From positions 248,001 to 312,000 of the forward strand of contig JBMYRB010000003.1 in assembly GCA_049601915.1 (NCBI GenBank): a stretch of DNA of 64,000 nucleotides, read 5' to 3'. Below the pieces are notes generated by a model. It ran no database searches. It was not told where the DNA came from and was given only the letters and a program-made list of their open reading frames with translations. This document shows positions 57,875-64,000 of this stretch, piece after piece. Position 1 is the first letter of the stretch. Every line of letters begins with the position of its first letter. A program made the translations under genes and the position numbers. Source of the stretch: UBA8079 sp049601915 (lineage in GTDB: Bacteria; Pseudomonadota; Alphaproteobacteria; UBA6615).

Positions 57875-59206
57875 ATGGAACGGCAACTTCATCTCAACCT
57901 GTTTATCCAGGGCCGTGGCAGCCACGAGGCGGCATGGCGGCACCCGATGTCGGCCACCGACAGCCTGACCGACGTCCGCTATTATCAGGACCTCGCCCGG
58001 CGTGCTGAGGCCGGGCTGTTCGATTCCATCTTTTTCGCCGACCAGCTGGTAACGAACAGCGCCCAGACGAAATCGGCCAAGGCGCTCCAGCTTTGGCTCG
58101 AACCCATGACCCTGCTATCGGCCATCGCCGTAGCTACGGACCGGATCGGCCTGATCGCAACGGGCTCGAGCACCTACACCGAGCCCTTCAATCTCGCGCG
58201 CCAGTTTGCATCGATCGATCACATCAGCAACGGCCGAGCAGGCTGGAACATCGTCACGTCATGGATGGCGGCAGCGGCGCGGAATTTCGGCGATACCGGG
58301 CAACTGTCCCACGCCGAACGCTACGTGCTGGCCGAGGAACATGTGCAGATCGTCAAGGATCTGTGGGACAGCTGGGCCGACGATGCCATCGTCGATGACC
58401 GGGCCAACGCGGTTTACGCAAATACCGACCGTATCCAACCCATCGATTTCAAGGGGAAGCATTTCAGCGTCGCCGGGCCCCTCAACCTCCCGCGCGGTCC
58501 CCAGGGTCGCCCGGTGCTGGTCCAGGCGGGATCGTCTGAAGACGGACGGGGATTTGCCGCGCGCCACGCCGAGGCGATATTCACCGCGCATATCGAGAAA
58601 GCCACGGCCCAGGCCTTCTACTCCGACATGAAAAAACGCGTGGCCGCCGAGGGTCGTCAGCCGGACCAGGTTCTGATCCTGCCCGGCCTGTGCCCGACAA
58701 TTGCGTCGAACGAGGCCGAGGCAAAGCGCCTGTTATTAGAATTCAGCGAATATGCGGATGTCGATATCGCGGTGAAGTATCTCGGTACCTGGTTTGGTGG
58801 GCATGACTTTTCCGATCTCCCTCTCGACCGAAAACTGAGCCTAAAAGATTTTCCGGACCTCGAGGATATCGAGACCAGCAAGAGCCGTACCTCGATGGTG
58901 CTCAACCTGATTCAGCGCGAAGAAATAACCCTGCGTGAACTGCTGGCGCGTTTCGCTCATATCGGCGGCCATTACCTGTTTGCCGGGACGCCCGAACGGG
59001 TCGCGGACCTGATCGAGGATTGGTTCACCGACGGGGCCGCCGACGGATTCAACCTGATGCCGCCCGTGCTGCCCGTGATGCTGGATGTATTCGTGGACGA
59101 GGTCGTGCCGATTTTACAGCGCCGCGGCCTCTTCCGGACCGCCTATGAAGGTACGACCTTGCGCGAACATTACGGCCTGGAGCGTCCAGCAGGACCATTT
59201 GCCTAA
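57875..59206 (+). CDS. NtaA/SnaA/DszA family flavin-dependent monooxygenase
   Basis: The ATG at 57875 gives 443 residues (MERQLHLNLFIQGRGSHEAA); the frame is open upstream into the SDR gene, and a TTG at 57863 is a second choice. The luciferase-like monooxygenase pattern of the NtaA subgroup is clear: GLFDSIFFADQL, TEPFNLARQFASIDHISNGR, GWNIVTSW and GPLNLPRGPQGRPVLVQAGS. These two-component FMNH2-dependent enzymes oxidise nitrilotriacetate, sulfones, ethers or nitrogen heterocycles. No flavin reductase gene is adjacent. It is the last gene of the operon. Confidence 0.9.
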   Translation: MERQLHLNLFIQGRGSHEAAWRHPMSATDSLTDVRYYQDLARRAEAGLFDSIFFADQLVTNSAQTKSAKALQLWLEPMTLLSAIAVATDRIGLIATGSSTYTEPFNLARQFASIDHISNGRAGWNIVTSWMAAAARNFGDTGQLSHAERYVLAEEHVQIVKDLWDSWADDAIVDDRANAVYANTDRIQPIDFKGKHFSVAGPLNLPRGPQGRPVLVQAGSSEDGRGFAARHAEAIFTAHIEKATAQAFYSDMKKRVAAEGRQPDQVLILPGLCPTIASNEAEAKRLLLEFSEYADVDIAVKYLGTWFGGHDFSDLPLDRKLSLKDFPDLEDIETSKSRTSMVLNLIQREEITLRELLARFAHIGGHYLFAGTPERVADLIEDWFTDGAADGFNLMPPVLPVMLDVFVDEVVPILQRRGLFRTAYEGTTLREHYGLERPAGPFA

Positions 59207-59239
59207 TTCACGGAATATCCAAAGCTGGCAACAGCTATA

Positions 59240-60134
59240 GCGCGTGAATTGTCTACTGTCCGAGGCCAAGTCGGCACGGCAACCGCCGTCAATGAACAAC
59301 AGCCCCAATCCAATGATCAGCGCACCCGCGATCTCCTGAAAACGTATGGGCTCATCCAACAACATGGTCCCGAGCGAGATAGCGTTGACCGGAATCAACA
59401 GGGTCACCAGTATCACGTTGCTGGCCCCTGCGCGCTCGATAATCCTGAAGAAGACAATATAGGTGATTGCCGTCCCGAAGATCGCCAGAACGACGATGGA
59501 CAGAACCGGGTTGGTTACTCGGCATACCGAACGTCCAGGGTTGGTCGAACAGCGCCACCACGGGGCTTATCAGCACGATCGAAGACAGAAGCTGGCACGT
59601 CGCAGACCTCAGCGGCGGCACGCCCTGCAACCGGCGCCGCGTCCATAATACCGCGAAACCACAGCTGAGCGTGCCGACAAGACCGAGCAAGACCCGATCG
59701 TCTCGGGCCCCGCCGACGCCGCGAAGGACGGCCACACCGCCGACGCCGAGCACCACGCCGGCGATACGGCTGCCGGTCAGCCGGTCCACGCCCAAGGCCA
59801 CCATGACCACGATCGTAAACAACGGCGTCATCGCATTAACGATGGACGTCAGTCCTACGGAGATCAGGGTCTGTGCAGCAAACAAAAAACCGAAAGGGAT
59901 GACATTGTTCAGCAGTCCCATGACGAAAAATGGCATCCACTCCCCGGCAGAGCGCGGCAGGCGGAACCCTCACATCCAGAACAGGGGCTGTAGCATCAAG
60001 GCTGCCAGCAGTACGCGCGCCAGCACAACTGTCATCGGTGGCACTTCGGCGACGGCGATGCCGGCGAAAAAGAAAGTCGCGCCCCAAAGCACCGAGAGTA
60101 GAACCAGCAACCCCCAGTCGATTCTTGCGATCAA
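59240..60134 (-). pseudogene. EamA/DMT transporter, decayed by frameshifts
   Basis: Three frames together rebuild one EamA transporter. The N-terminus, from a TTG at 60134, reads WGLLVLLSVLWGATFFFAG and VLARVLLAALML to a stop at 59970-59972. One base shift leads to WMPFFVMGLLNNVIPFGFLF, LTSIVNAMTPLFTIVVMVAL and VVLGVGGVAVL. A second shift near 59500 leads to SIVVLAIFGTAITYIVFF, LLIPVNAISLGTMLLDEP and IAGALIIGLGLLFIDG. The natural stop also seems lost, as the last frame runs into the gene below. It is tail to tail with the monooxygenase gene, and its start is 20 bases from tRNA-Arg. Confidence 0.87.
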
Positions 60135-60153
60135 ACGGTTCGCATGCAGCGTT

Positions 60154-60230
60154 TGGCGCGCCCGGCAGGATTCGAACCTGCGACATTCGGCTTAGAAGGC
60201 CGATGCTCTATCCAGCTGAGCTACGGGCGC
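60154..60230 (-). tRNA. tRNA-Arg (TCT)
   Basis: On the minus strand the acceptor GCGCCCG (60230-60224) pairs with CGGGCGC (60164-60158), and CCA is encoded at 60156-60154. The anticodon stem TCGGC/GCCGA holds the loop CTTCTAA, giving TCT. The T-arm contains GGTTCGAATCC. Confidence 0.96.
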
Positions 60231-60314
60231 CACGCAACGCTTCGGATGAACCAGCATCGCCGGATTCACCGGAATCGCGAAACCTCAAATTCTGAAAACG
60301 AAATCCGGGGCCTG

Positions 60315-60620
60315 TCAGTGGCTCCAGGGAATCCTGCGCCCGACCGCGAAGTTGTCCGCGTAAGCCTTTGGCTTGATTTGTCTTTCCTTGGGCTCCTGCA
60401 CCACATAGTCGAGCCCGTGGCGCTTGGCATGCGCGACCGCGTCGTCGCAGCTTTCGAAAGAAATGCGGACCTGTTGCATGGTGTCGCCCGCGCCCGGCCA
60501 GCCCATCAGCGGGTCGAGCTGCTGGCGGCGCGTTGGCTCGAATTCGAGCACCCAGTTCTGGGTCTTCGCGCGGCCGGACTGCATGGCGGTCTTCGTCGGC
60601 TGGAAAATACGTGCCTTCAT
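60315..60620 (-). CDS. NADH dehydrogenase accessory subunit, NDUFS4 (18 kDa) type
   Basis: The 101-residue protein belongs to the ETC complex I conserved-region family known from mitochondrial NDUFS4 and alphaproteobacteria. It starts MKARIFQPTKTAMQSGRAKT, continues WVLEFEPTRRQQLDPLMGW and ends YADNFAVGRRIPWSH. It is a supernumerary subunit stabilising the NADH-binding arm of complex I and, as in many alphaproteobacteria, is encoded away from the nuo operon. The ATG at 60620 is chosen because homologues begin with MKARI; the longer frame to 60734 adds unrelated residues. Confidence 0.92.
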   Translation of the reverse strand: MKARIFQPTKTAMQSGRAKTQNWVLEFEPTRRQQLDPLMGWPGAGDTMQQVRISFESCDDAVAHAKRHGLDYVVQEPKERQIKPKAYADNFAVGRRIPWSH

Positions 60621-60697
60621 GGCAGGTCTCTCAAGATTCTGGTTAGGCCACCAACTTCGTACAGGTGCGCGCGCTTCGCCGTCAACACGGTTCACGC

Positions 60698-61450
60698 CTA
60701 GCTCATGGTCAGACCGCCATTGACGTCGAGGCAACTGCCGGTGATGAACGCCGCCTCGTCCGAGGCCAGGAACAGCGCGGCGTTGGCGATGTCCCGCGGT
60801 GTGCCGAGGCGGCGCAACGGGATATTCTCTTTAAGTGCCTCTTCGGCATCCGACAGCCAGGACGACGTCATCGGCGTGGGGGTCGGTCCGGGCGCGATGG
60901 CGTTGACGGTGATGTTGTAGGGCCCGAGCGCCTTGCACAGCGCGCGGGTCAGCCCGATGACACCCGCTTTCGACGAGGTGTAGGGCAACCCGCCGCCCGT
61001 CGCCACGCCACCATGGCGCCAAGCCGAGGACGACAGGTTGATGATCCGGCCGCTCTTGCGTTCCATCATGTGTTCCGCAACCGCGCGGGCACCGTAGAAC
61101 TCCCCGCTCAGATTGACGTCGAGGACTTTCTGCCAGTCGGAGATCTCGTATTCGAGCCAGTTTTTCTTGGGCGAGTAGCCGGCATTGTTGACCAGGATGT
61201 TCAATACGCCGAACTCTGCGATGGCCCCGTCGATCGCAGCCTTGACGGATTCGAAGTCCGAAACATCGAAGACGACGGGGGTCAGGCAGGCCGTATCGAC
61301 GTCCGTTTCCGCCATGAACTGGTCGAGTGCGGGCTGATCGATATCGGCGACGACGACCCGCGCGCCCTCTTCCACGAAACGCTCGGCGATTGCCCGGCCA
61401 AGCCCCTTGGAGCCGCCGGTGACGAAAGCTGTACGGTCGTGCAGACGCAT
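60698..61450 (-). CDS. SDR family oxidoreductase
   Basis: The ATG at 61450, directly behind GAGGTG, gives 250 residues. The classical SDR motifs are complete: FVTGGSKGLGRAIAERF, NNAG in ILVNNAGYSP, Ser in NLSSSAW and YTSSK with Tyr and Lys. SCLDVNGGLTMS closes it. An NAD(P)-dependent 3-oxoacyl or alcohol reaction is expected but the substrate is unknown. It lies between the NDUFS4 gene and tRNA-Pro. Confidence 0.92.
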   Translation of the reverse strand: MRLHDRTAFVTGGSKGLGRAIAERFVEEGARVVVADIDQPALDQFMAETDVDTACLTPVVFDVSDFESVKAAIDGAIAEFGVLNILVNNAGYSPKKNWLEYEISDWQKVLDVNLSGEFYGARAVAEHMMERKSGRIINLSSSAWRHGGVATGGGLPYTSSKAGVIGLTRALCKALGPYNITVNAIAPGPTPTPMTSSWLSDAEEALKENIPLRRLGTPRDIANAALFLASDEAAFITGSCLDVNGGLTMS

Positions 61451-61471
61451 AGCGCACCTCAAGCAGAGAAA

Positions 61472-61548
61472 TGGTCGGGGCGACGAGATTCGAACACGCG
61501 ACCCCCTGCTCCCAAAGCAGGTGCTCTACCAGGCTGAGCTACGCCCCG
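61472..61548 (-). tRNA. tRNA-Pro (TGG)
   Basis: On the minus strand CGGGGCG (61548-61542) pairs with CGCCCCG (61482-61476), followed by A and the encoded CCA (61474-61472). The anticodon loop CTTTGGG carries TGG, between GCCTGCT-side pairs CCTGC/GCAGG. T-arm GTTCGAATC is partly mismatched to GTGTTCGAATCT, still normal. Confidence 0.94.
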
Positions 61549-61880
61549 ACCCCGGTTTTCTCTGCCTTTACCCACCGACCCGTCAAGTGAAAACAGGCCT
61601 GACCGGCGGACATCGGGCCCAGAATTCGCTAAACATGATGCTATACGGGAACTCTGGATACACGGGAACTCTGGATACTTTGACCTAAAATTTATCCGAG
61701 CCGTCTTCCAATATATATTCGGTAGGGGGCCGATTCTTGCCCCCCCGTGATAAGGGTTCTGAAAAATGTAAATGGCAGTGCAGAAATATTTTATTGCGTA
61801 AGTAAGGATTGGGTCACAAGTTTTTTAAAATCCAGATGTATTGGGAGCCATTCACATTAATTTCACAGGAGTTTAACGTC
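61549..61880. other. AT-rich intergenic stretch with a tandem repeat
   Basis: No gene is supported. The base composition drops sharply here compared with the flanking genes. The stretch holds a perfect 17-bp tandem duplication at 61645-61678 and a GGGGGC/GCCCCC hairpin at 61725-61744 without a T-run. Confidence 0.55.
61645..61678. repeat. perfect 17-bp tandem duplication
   Basis: ACGGGAACTCTGGATAC occurs twice back to back with no mismatch, about 100 bases beyond the tRNA-Pro 5' end and at the edge of the AT-rich segment. It may mark a replication slip or an old insertion boundary. Confidence 0.85.
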
Positions 61881-62933
61881 TTATTTTACAAGAGAGTTAA
61901 ACGTCCGAATAAATCTTACTCCGACCGTGTAACCAAACAGATCACCATCGTCAAGCTTGGATTCTGAGTAATTATACTTCGGGGCGTACCCAAGGCTATC
62001 TATACCAAAATTAACTGCAATATGATTTGAATCGTCAAATTTATGTGAGACCTTGACGTCTAAATTTAATGCTGTAGTGTTTTTATTTTTTGAGAGAGAC
62101 CTGCTGAAACTATTACCTAAGTTGTCGGCATACGAGGTCGATCCCTTACTCTTCGCGCGGTATACTGATAAAGCCCCTGTCCCCGTGATAGCCCACTCCT
62201 CATCTAAGTTTTTTACGAATTCACCCGCAAAAGTCCACCCATAGTAATTTGTAGTTAGCTCTTCGTTATTAACGACAGATGTGGATAGGGCGTTGGTCGC
62301 ATGGTCTCTGATAGCGCCATTTTGAGTTGTTTTCTCACGGATACGTCGAAATGAGGGGCCAACCTGAACACTGAACATGGGTTCGCTGCCGGTGTAGACA
62401 TGTTCATCCCCATTTTTCTGATTGTAGTCTAATTCCCCTACAAAATTTATAATCCAGTAGTAAAATTTCCGCGATATATCGGCGTCCAACCGCTCGGGCG
62501 AGGAGTTTGTCTGCTGAAAGTCACCGTCTTCTTCAATCCAGCCAAAAACATTGTCTCCGTCCCTTACACGCGAGAGAGAGCCGCTACTCGTAAATTGGTG
62601 GTAAATTCCATTGATGTCGAAACCAAACATATCCGACCCTAGGATTTCGCCGTTTTCATGATGTCCTAGAGACCCGGCAATATTCCACCCGCCGACAGAG
62701 GTGTCGATAACCGTGAGTGGCCGAGACTCCTGACCGCCGATAGTCTCGCCCCCATAGAAAAACCCGTTGTCGGGCAGATTAAACCTACTTACCCCTGCAC
62801 CAATCTCAAGATGAAAACATTTATCACCCGTAGAGATGCAATCATCTTCAGCTGCTGAGGCGATTGAAGCTCCGAGTGTCAATTGAATTAGAGCAACCAC
62901 GAATGGTGTTGAGAGCAAGCTAAATTTATTCAT
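61881..62933 (-). CDS. outer-membrane-type beta-rich protein of unknown family, probably acquired
   Basis: The 350-residue product has a signal peptide (MNKFSLLSTPFVVALIQLTL, cleavage after IASAA near 28) and a mature part of alternating polar and aromatic residues in short strands (YYWIINFVGELDYNQ, NYYGWTFAGEFVKNL, LNLDVKVSHKFDDSNH, LFGYTVGVRFIRTF), as in outer-membrane beta-barrels. Two early cysteines could pair. I recognise no family. Codon use and base composition are far more AT-rich than in the neighbours, which suggests horizontal transfer. GAGGAA precedes the ATG. Confidence 0.7.
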   Translation of the reverse strand: MNKFSLLSTPFVVALIQLTLGASIASAAEDDCISTGDKCFHLEIGAGVSRFNLPDNGFFYGGETIGGQESRPLTVIDTSVGGWNIAGSLGHHENGEILGSDMFGFDINGIYHQFTSSGSLSRVRDGDNVFGWIEEDGDFQQTNSSPERLDADISRKFYYWIINFVGELDYNQKNGDEHVYTGSEPMFSVQVGPSFRRIREKTTQNGAIRDHATNALSTSVVNNEELTTNYYGWTFAGEFVKNLDEEWAITGTGALSVYRAKSKGSTSYADNLGNSFSRSLSKNKNTTALNLDVKVSHKFDDSNHIAVNFGIDSLGYAPKYNYSESKLDDGDLFGYTVGVRFIRTFNSLVK

Positions 62934-63318
62934 ATTTTTTCCTCAAACCAAAAATAAGAAAGTTTTTTTCTCGAATCGGAGAAATTTTTATACTGAATGG
63001 ATGCCTATACCCTAACCCCCGAAAACGCAAACTCTAATCGTCAGGGTTATCGAGAAGGACGAGGGAATCCTGACGGTTCATGACACTTAATCTGGTCAGA
63101 AACGACAAATAACGAGGGTTGGAGCAACTCCTGGGGGATGCCTGTTAGGAGCTCCTTGGTCAGTAGATCAAATTCAAGACAGAGAATGAGATTGGAACAT
63201 CTCTGTTCCGACATCAGTGGAGAACAGGACTGATCCACCCACGGATCGACGGCATTTGATCTTCAGCTTGTGCGCCGTGGCATCCCGCCAAAAGCACTAA
63301 AGAGAGGAGTGGTCGCTC
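62934..63318. other. intergenic stretch without a supported gene
   Basis: The first 100 bases are AT-rich and should hold the promoter of the outer-membrane-type gene. A 63-codon minus-strand frame (63047-63238) has no ribosome-binding site or recognisable homology. Composition returns to the GC-rich average near 63240, which I take as the right edge of the foreign segment. Confidence 0.45.
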
Positions 63319-63675
63319 ATGTCAGCGACAGTTCTAAAGTTGCCGCGCCGCAAGAAAGCACAACCGCGGCGTCCAAAGCCCCGACAACGCGTGTTCTACG
63401 CCGGCTACCGCTACACAGGAGCGGCAATGTGTCAGGACGTCCAGCAGGTCTATCTAAAGCGTCATGGCAATAATGAATGGAGCCTGATCTTTTACTTCGA
63501 GGGCAGGTCATGTGAGGTCGACCGGTTTAAGCCCACCGAAGTCCCGCTCAAGCTGGACGAGCATAGGGTGCATGACGCACCGACACGGGAAGAATTAGAG
63601 AAGATGGGTTGGTGCGATCCCGATGACGCGACCGTCTATCACATCGCCTTCGACCAGCGCCTTGGTGTCGAATGA
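63319..63675 (+). CDS. hypothetical protein
   Basis: The 118-residue protein has a very basic N-terminus (KLPRRKKAQPRRPKPRQR) followed by a compact alpha/beta region with WSLIFYFEGRSCEVDRF and an acidic C-terminal part. An AGAGGAG ribosome-binding site lies nine bases before the ATG, so translation is likely. The basic start could bind nucleic acid. I recognise no family. Its stop overlaps the next start (ATGA). Confidence 0.6.
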   Translation: MSATVLKLPRRKKAQPRRPKPRQRVFYAGYRYTGAAMCQDVQQVYLKRHGNNEWSLIFYFEGRSCEVDRFKPTEVPLKLDEHRVHDAPTREELEKMGWCDPDDATVYHIAFDQRLGVE

Positions 63676-63827
63676 CCGACAAGCAAAAGATACCGCTTGC
63701 CCAGTTCGACGCCACGATGTCGCGCGAAGAAATGGCTCGAAATTTACTTACGGCGCTTCAGAAGGCGGGGTTTAAGACCCCGCCGCTGAAGAAGGTGTTA
63801 GAGGCGTATCCTAGGAAGGACGAGTAG
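63672..63827 (+). CDS. very small hypothetical protein coupled to the gene upstream
   Basis: The 51-residue frame begins MTDKQKIPLAQFDATMSREE at an ATGA overlap with the previous gene and continues as an amphipathic helical protein (MARNLLTALQKAGFKTPPLK) to a TAG at 63827. The overlap and the protein-like composition make it a credible small gene, perhaps an accessory of its 118-residue neighbour. Confidence 0.5.
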   Translation: MTDKQKIPLAQFDATMSREEMARNLLTALQKAGFKTPPLKKVLEAYPRKDE

Positions 63828-63836
63828 AGCGACAAG

Positions 63837-64000
63837 TCACATCCCCCGATACGCACGCTCGTTGGACATCCCCAACTTGGGAGCCCCTACCTGCTTCTCG
63901 GCGATGTTGCCGCAGACAGAACAGGTGAACCGCTGCCGGATGTAGTCAACGTCGGGCCGTCCATCCTCCAGCCACTCAGCAGGCATGATCTCGTCCCACC
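63837..64000 (-). CDS. hypothetical CxxC protein, C-terminal part (runs off window)
   Basis: Fifty-four codons are visible on the minus strand, entering from the right edge and ending at 63837. The readable text includes WDEIMPAEWLEDGRPD, then FTCSVCGNIAEKQ with one CxxC pair and LGMSNERAYRGM at the end. A zinc-binding role with further cysteines outside the window is possible. No family can be given. Confidence 0.5.
   Translation of the reverse strand, partial: WDEIMPAEWLEDGRPDVDYIRQRFTCSVCGNIAEKQVGAPKLGMSNERAYRGM

Noticed and set aside
61472..61548. tRNA-Pro as attachment site of the AT-rich segment
   Set aside because: The segment lies on the 5' side of the tRNA, no copy of the tRNA 3' end is seen near 63.2 kb and no integrase is present.
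63047..63238. 63-codon minus-strand frame
   Set aside because: No ribosome-binding site, no motif, and a composition typical of noncoding sequence.
1..64000. CRISPR arrays, rRNA genes, complete insertion sequences
   Set aside because: No regularly spaced direct repeats, rRNA core sequence, or transposase-like frames with terminal inverted repeats were seen.

Overview
The window is about 64 kb of GC-rich DNA (roughly 60% or more by eye) that reads as a chromosomal segment of an alphaproteobacterium, most likely of Rhodospirillales type. Supporting signs are the order valS, popZ-like (DUF2497), tolC-like, protein-isoaspartate methyltransferase; an imuA-imuB-dnaE2 mutasome operon with an alphaproteobacterial LexA box (GAAC-N7-GAAC); a mitochondrial-type NDUFS4 accessory subunit of complex I; and four tRNA genes with encoded CCA. 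No plasmid or phage backbone, CRISPR array or rRNA is visible.

Layout. 1-7.2 kb, minus strand: housekeeping genes (ilvD 5' end, a small secreted protein, valS, popZ-like, tolC-like, pcm-like), then tRNA-Cys. 7.4-13.8 kb, plus strand: six catabolic genes (gamma-resorcylate-decarboxylase-like amidohydrolase, DRE-TIM lyase, GMC oxidoreductase, cyclase, two-domain VOC protein, HpcH/HpaI aldolase) that look like one undescribed ring-degradation or hydroxy-acid route. 13.8-20.9 kb: a ureide nitrogen locus with allophanate hydrolase (atzF), a truncated hydrolase/permease chimera, the oxamate carbamoyltransferase genes allH-allF-allG, and a badly damaged carbamate kinase. tRNA-Asn follows. 21.4-30.8 kb: mixed genes including two EamA transporters, a frameshifted PAS protein, a broken type III polyketide synthase with its carboxyl-methyltransferase partner, two MDR oxidoreductases and a DM13 protein. 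30.9-33.1 kb: malonyl-CoA decarboxylase and a dienelactone hydrolase. 33.2-38.0 kb, minus strand: a TauD-like dioxygenase, an orphan CoxL-type molybdoenzyme subunit, a MetE-like methyltransferase and a YciI protein. 38.2-44.0 kb: the SOS mutasome. 46.1-52.8 kb: a tightly coupled sulfur amino acid operon (cysK, alaX-like, sseA-like, metC-like) ending in a divergent PEP carboxylase. 54.2-59.2 kb: a CoA-linked catabolic operon (thiolase-like plus DUF35, CoA-transferase A/B, SDR, flavin monooxygenase). 59.2-61.5 kb: a decayed EamA gene, tRNA-Arg, NDUFS4, an SDR and tRNA-Pro. 61.5-63.3 kb is visibly AT-richer and carries an unrecognised outer-membrane-type protein, so it is probably foreign. The window ends in small unknown genes.

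The most distinctive theme is gene decay inside specialised pathways. Five loci carry frameshifts, nonsense codons or deletions (carbamate kinase, hydrolase/permease chimera, type III PKS, PAS protein, EamA transporter), while neighbours in the same operons stay intact. The intact oxamate carbamoyltransferase genes next to a destroyed carbamate kinase, the six-gene 7.4-13.8 kb cluster, the motif-altered enzymes (PEP carboxylase, two SDRs, a thiolase without its cysteine) and a structured cysK leader are the items most worth following up. All functional calls come from reading motifs by eye; no database search was possible.
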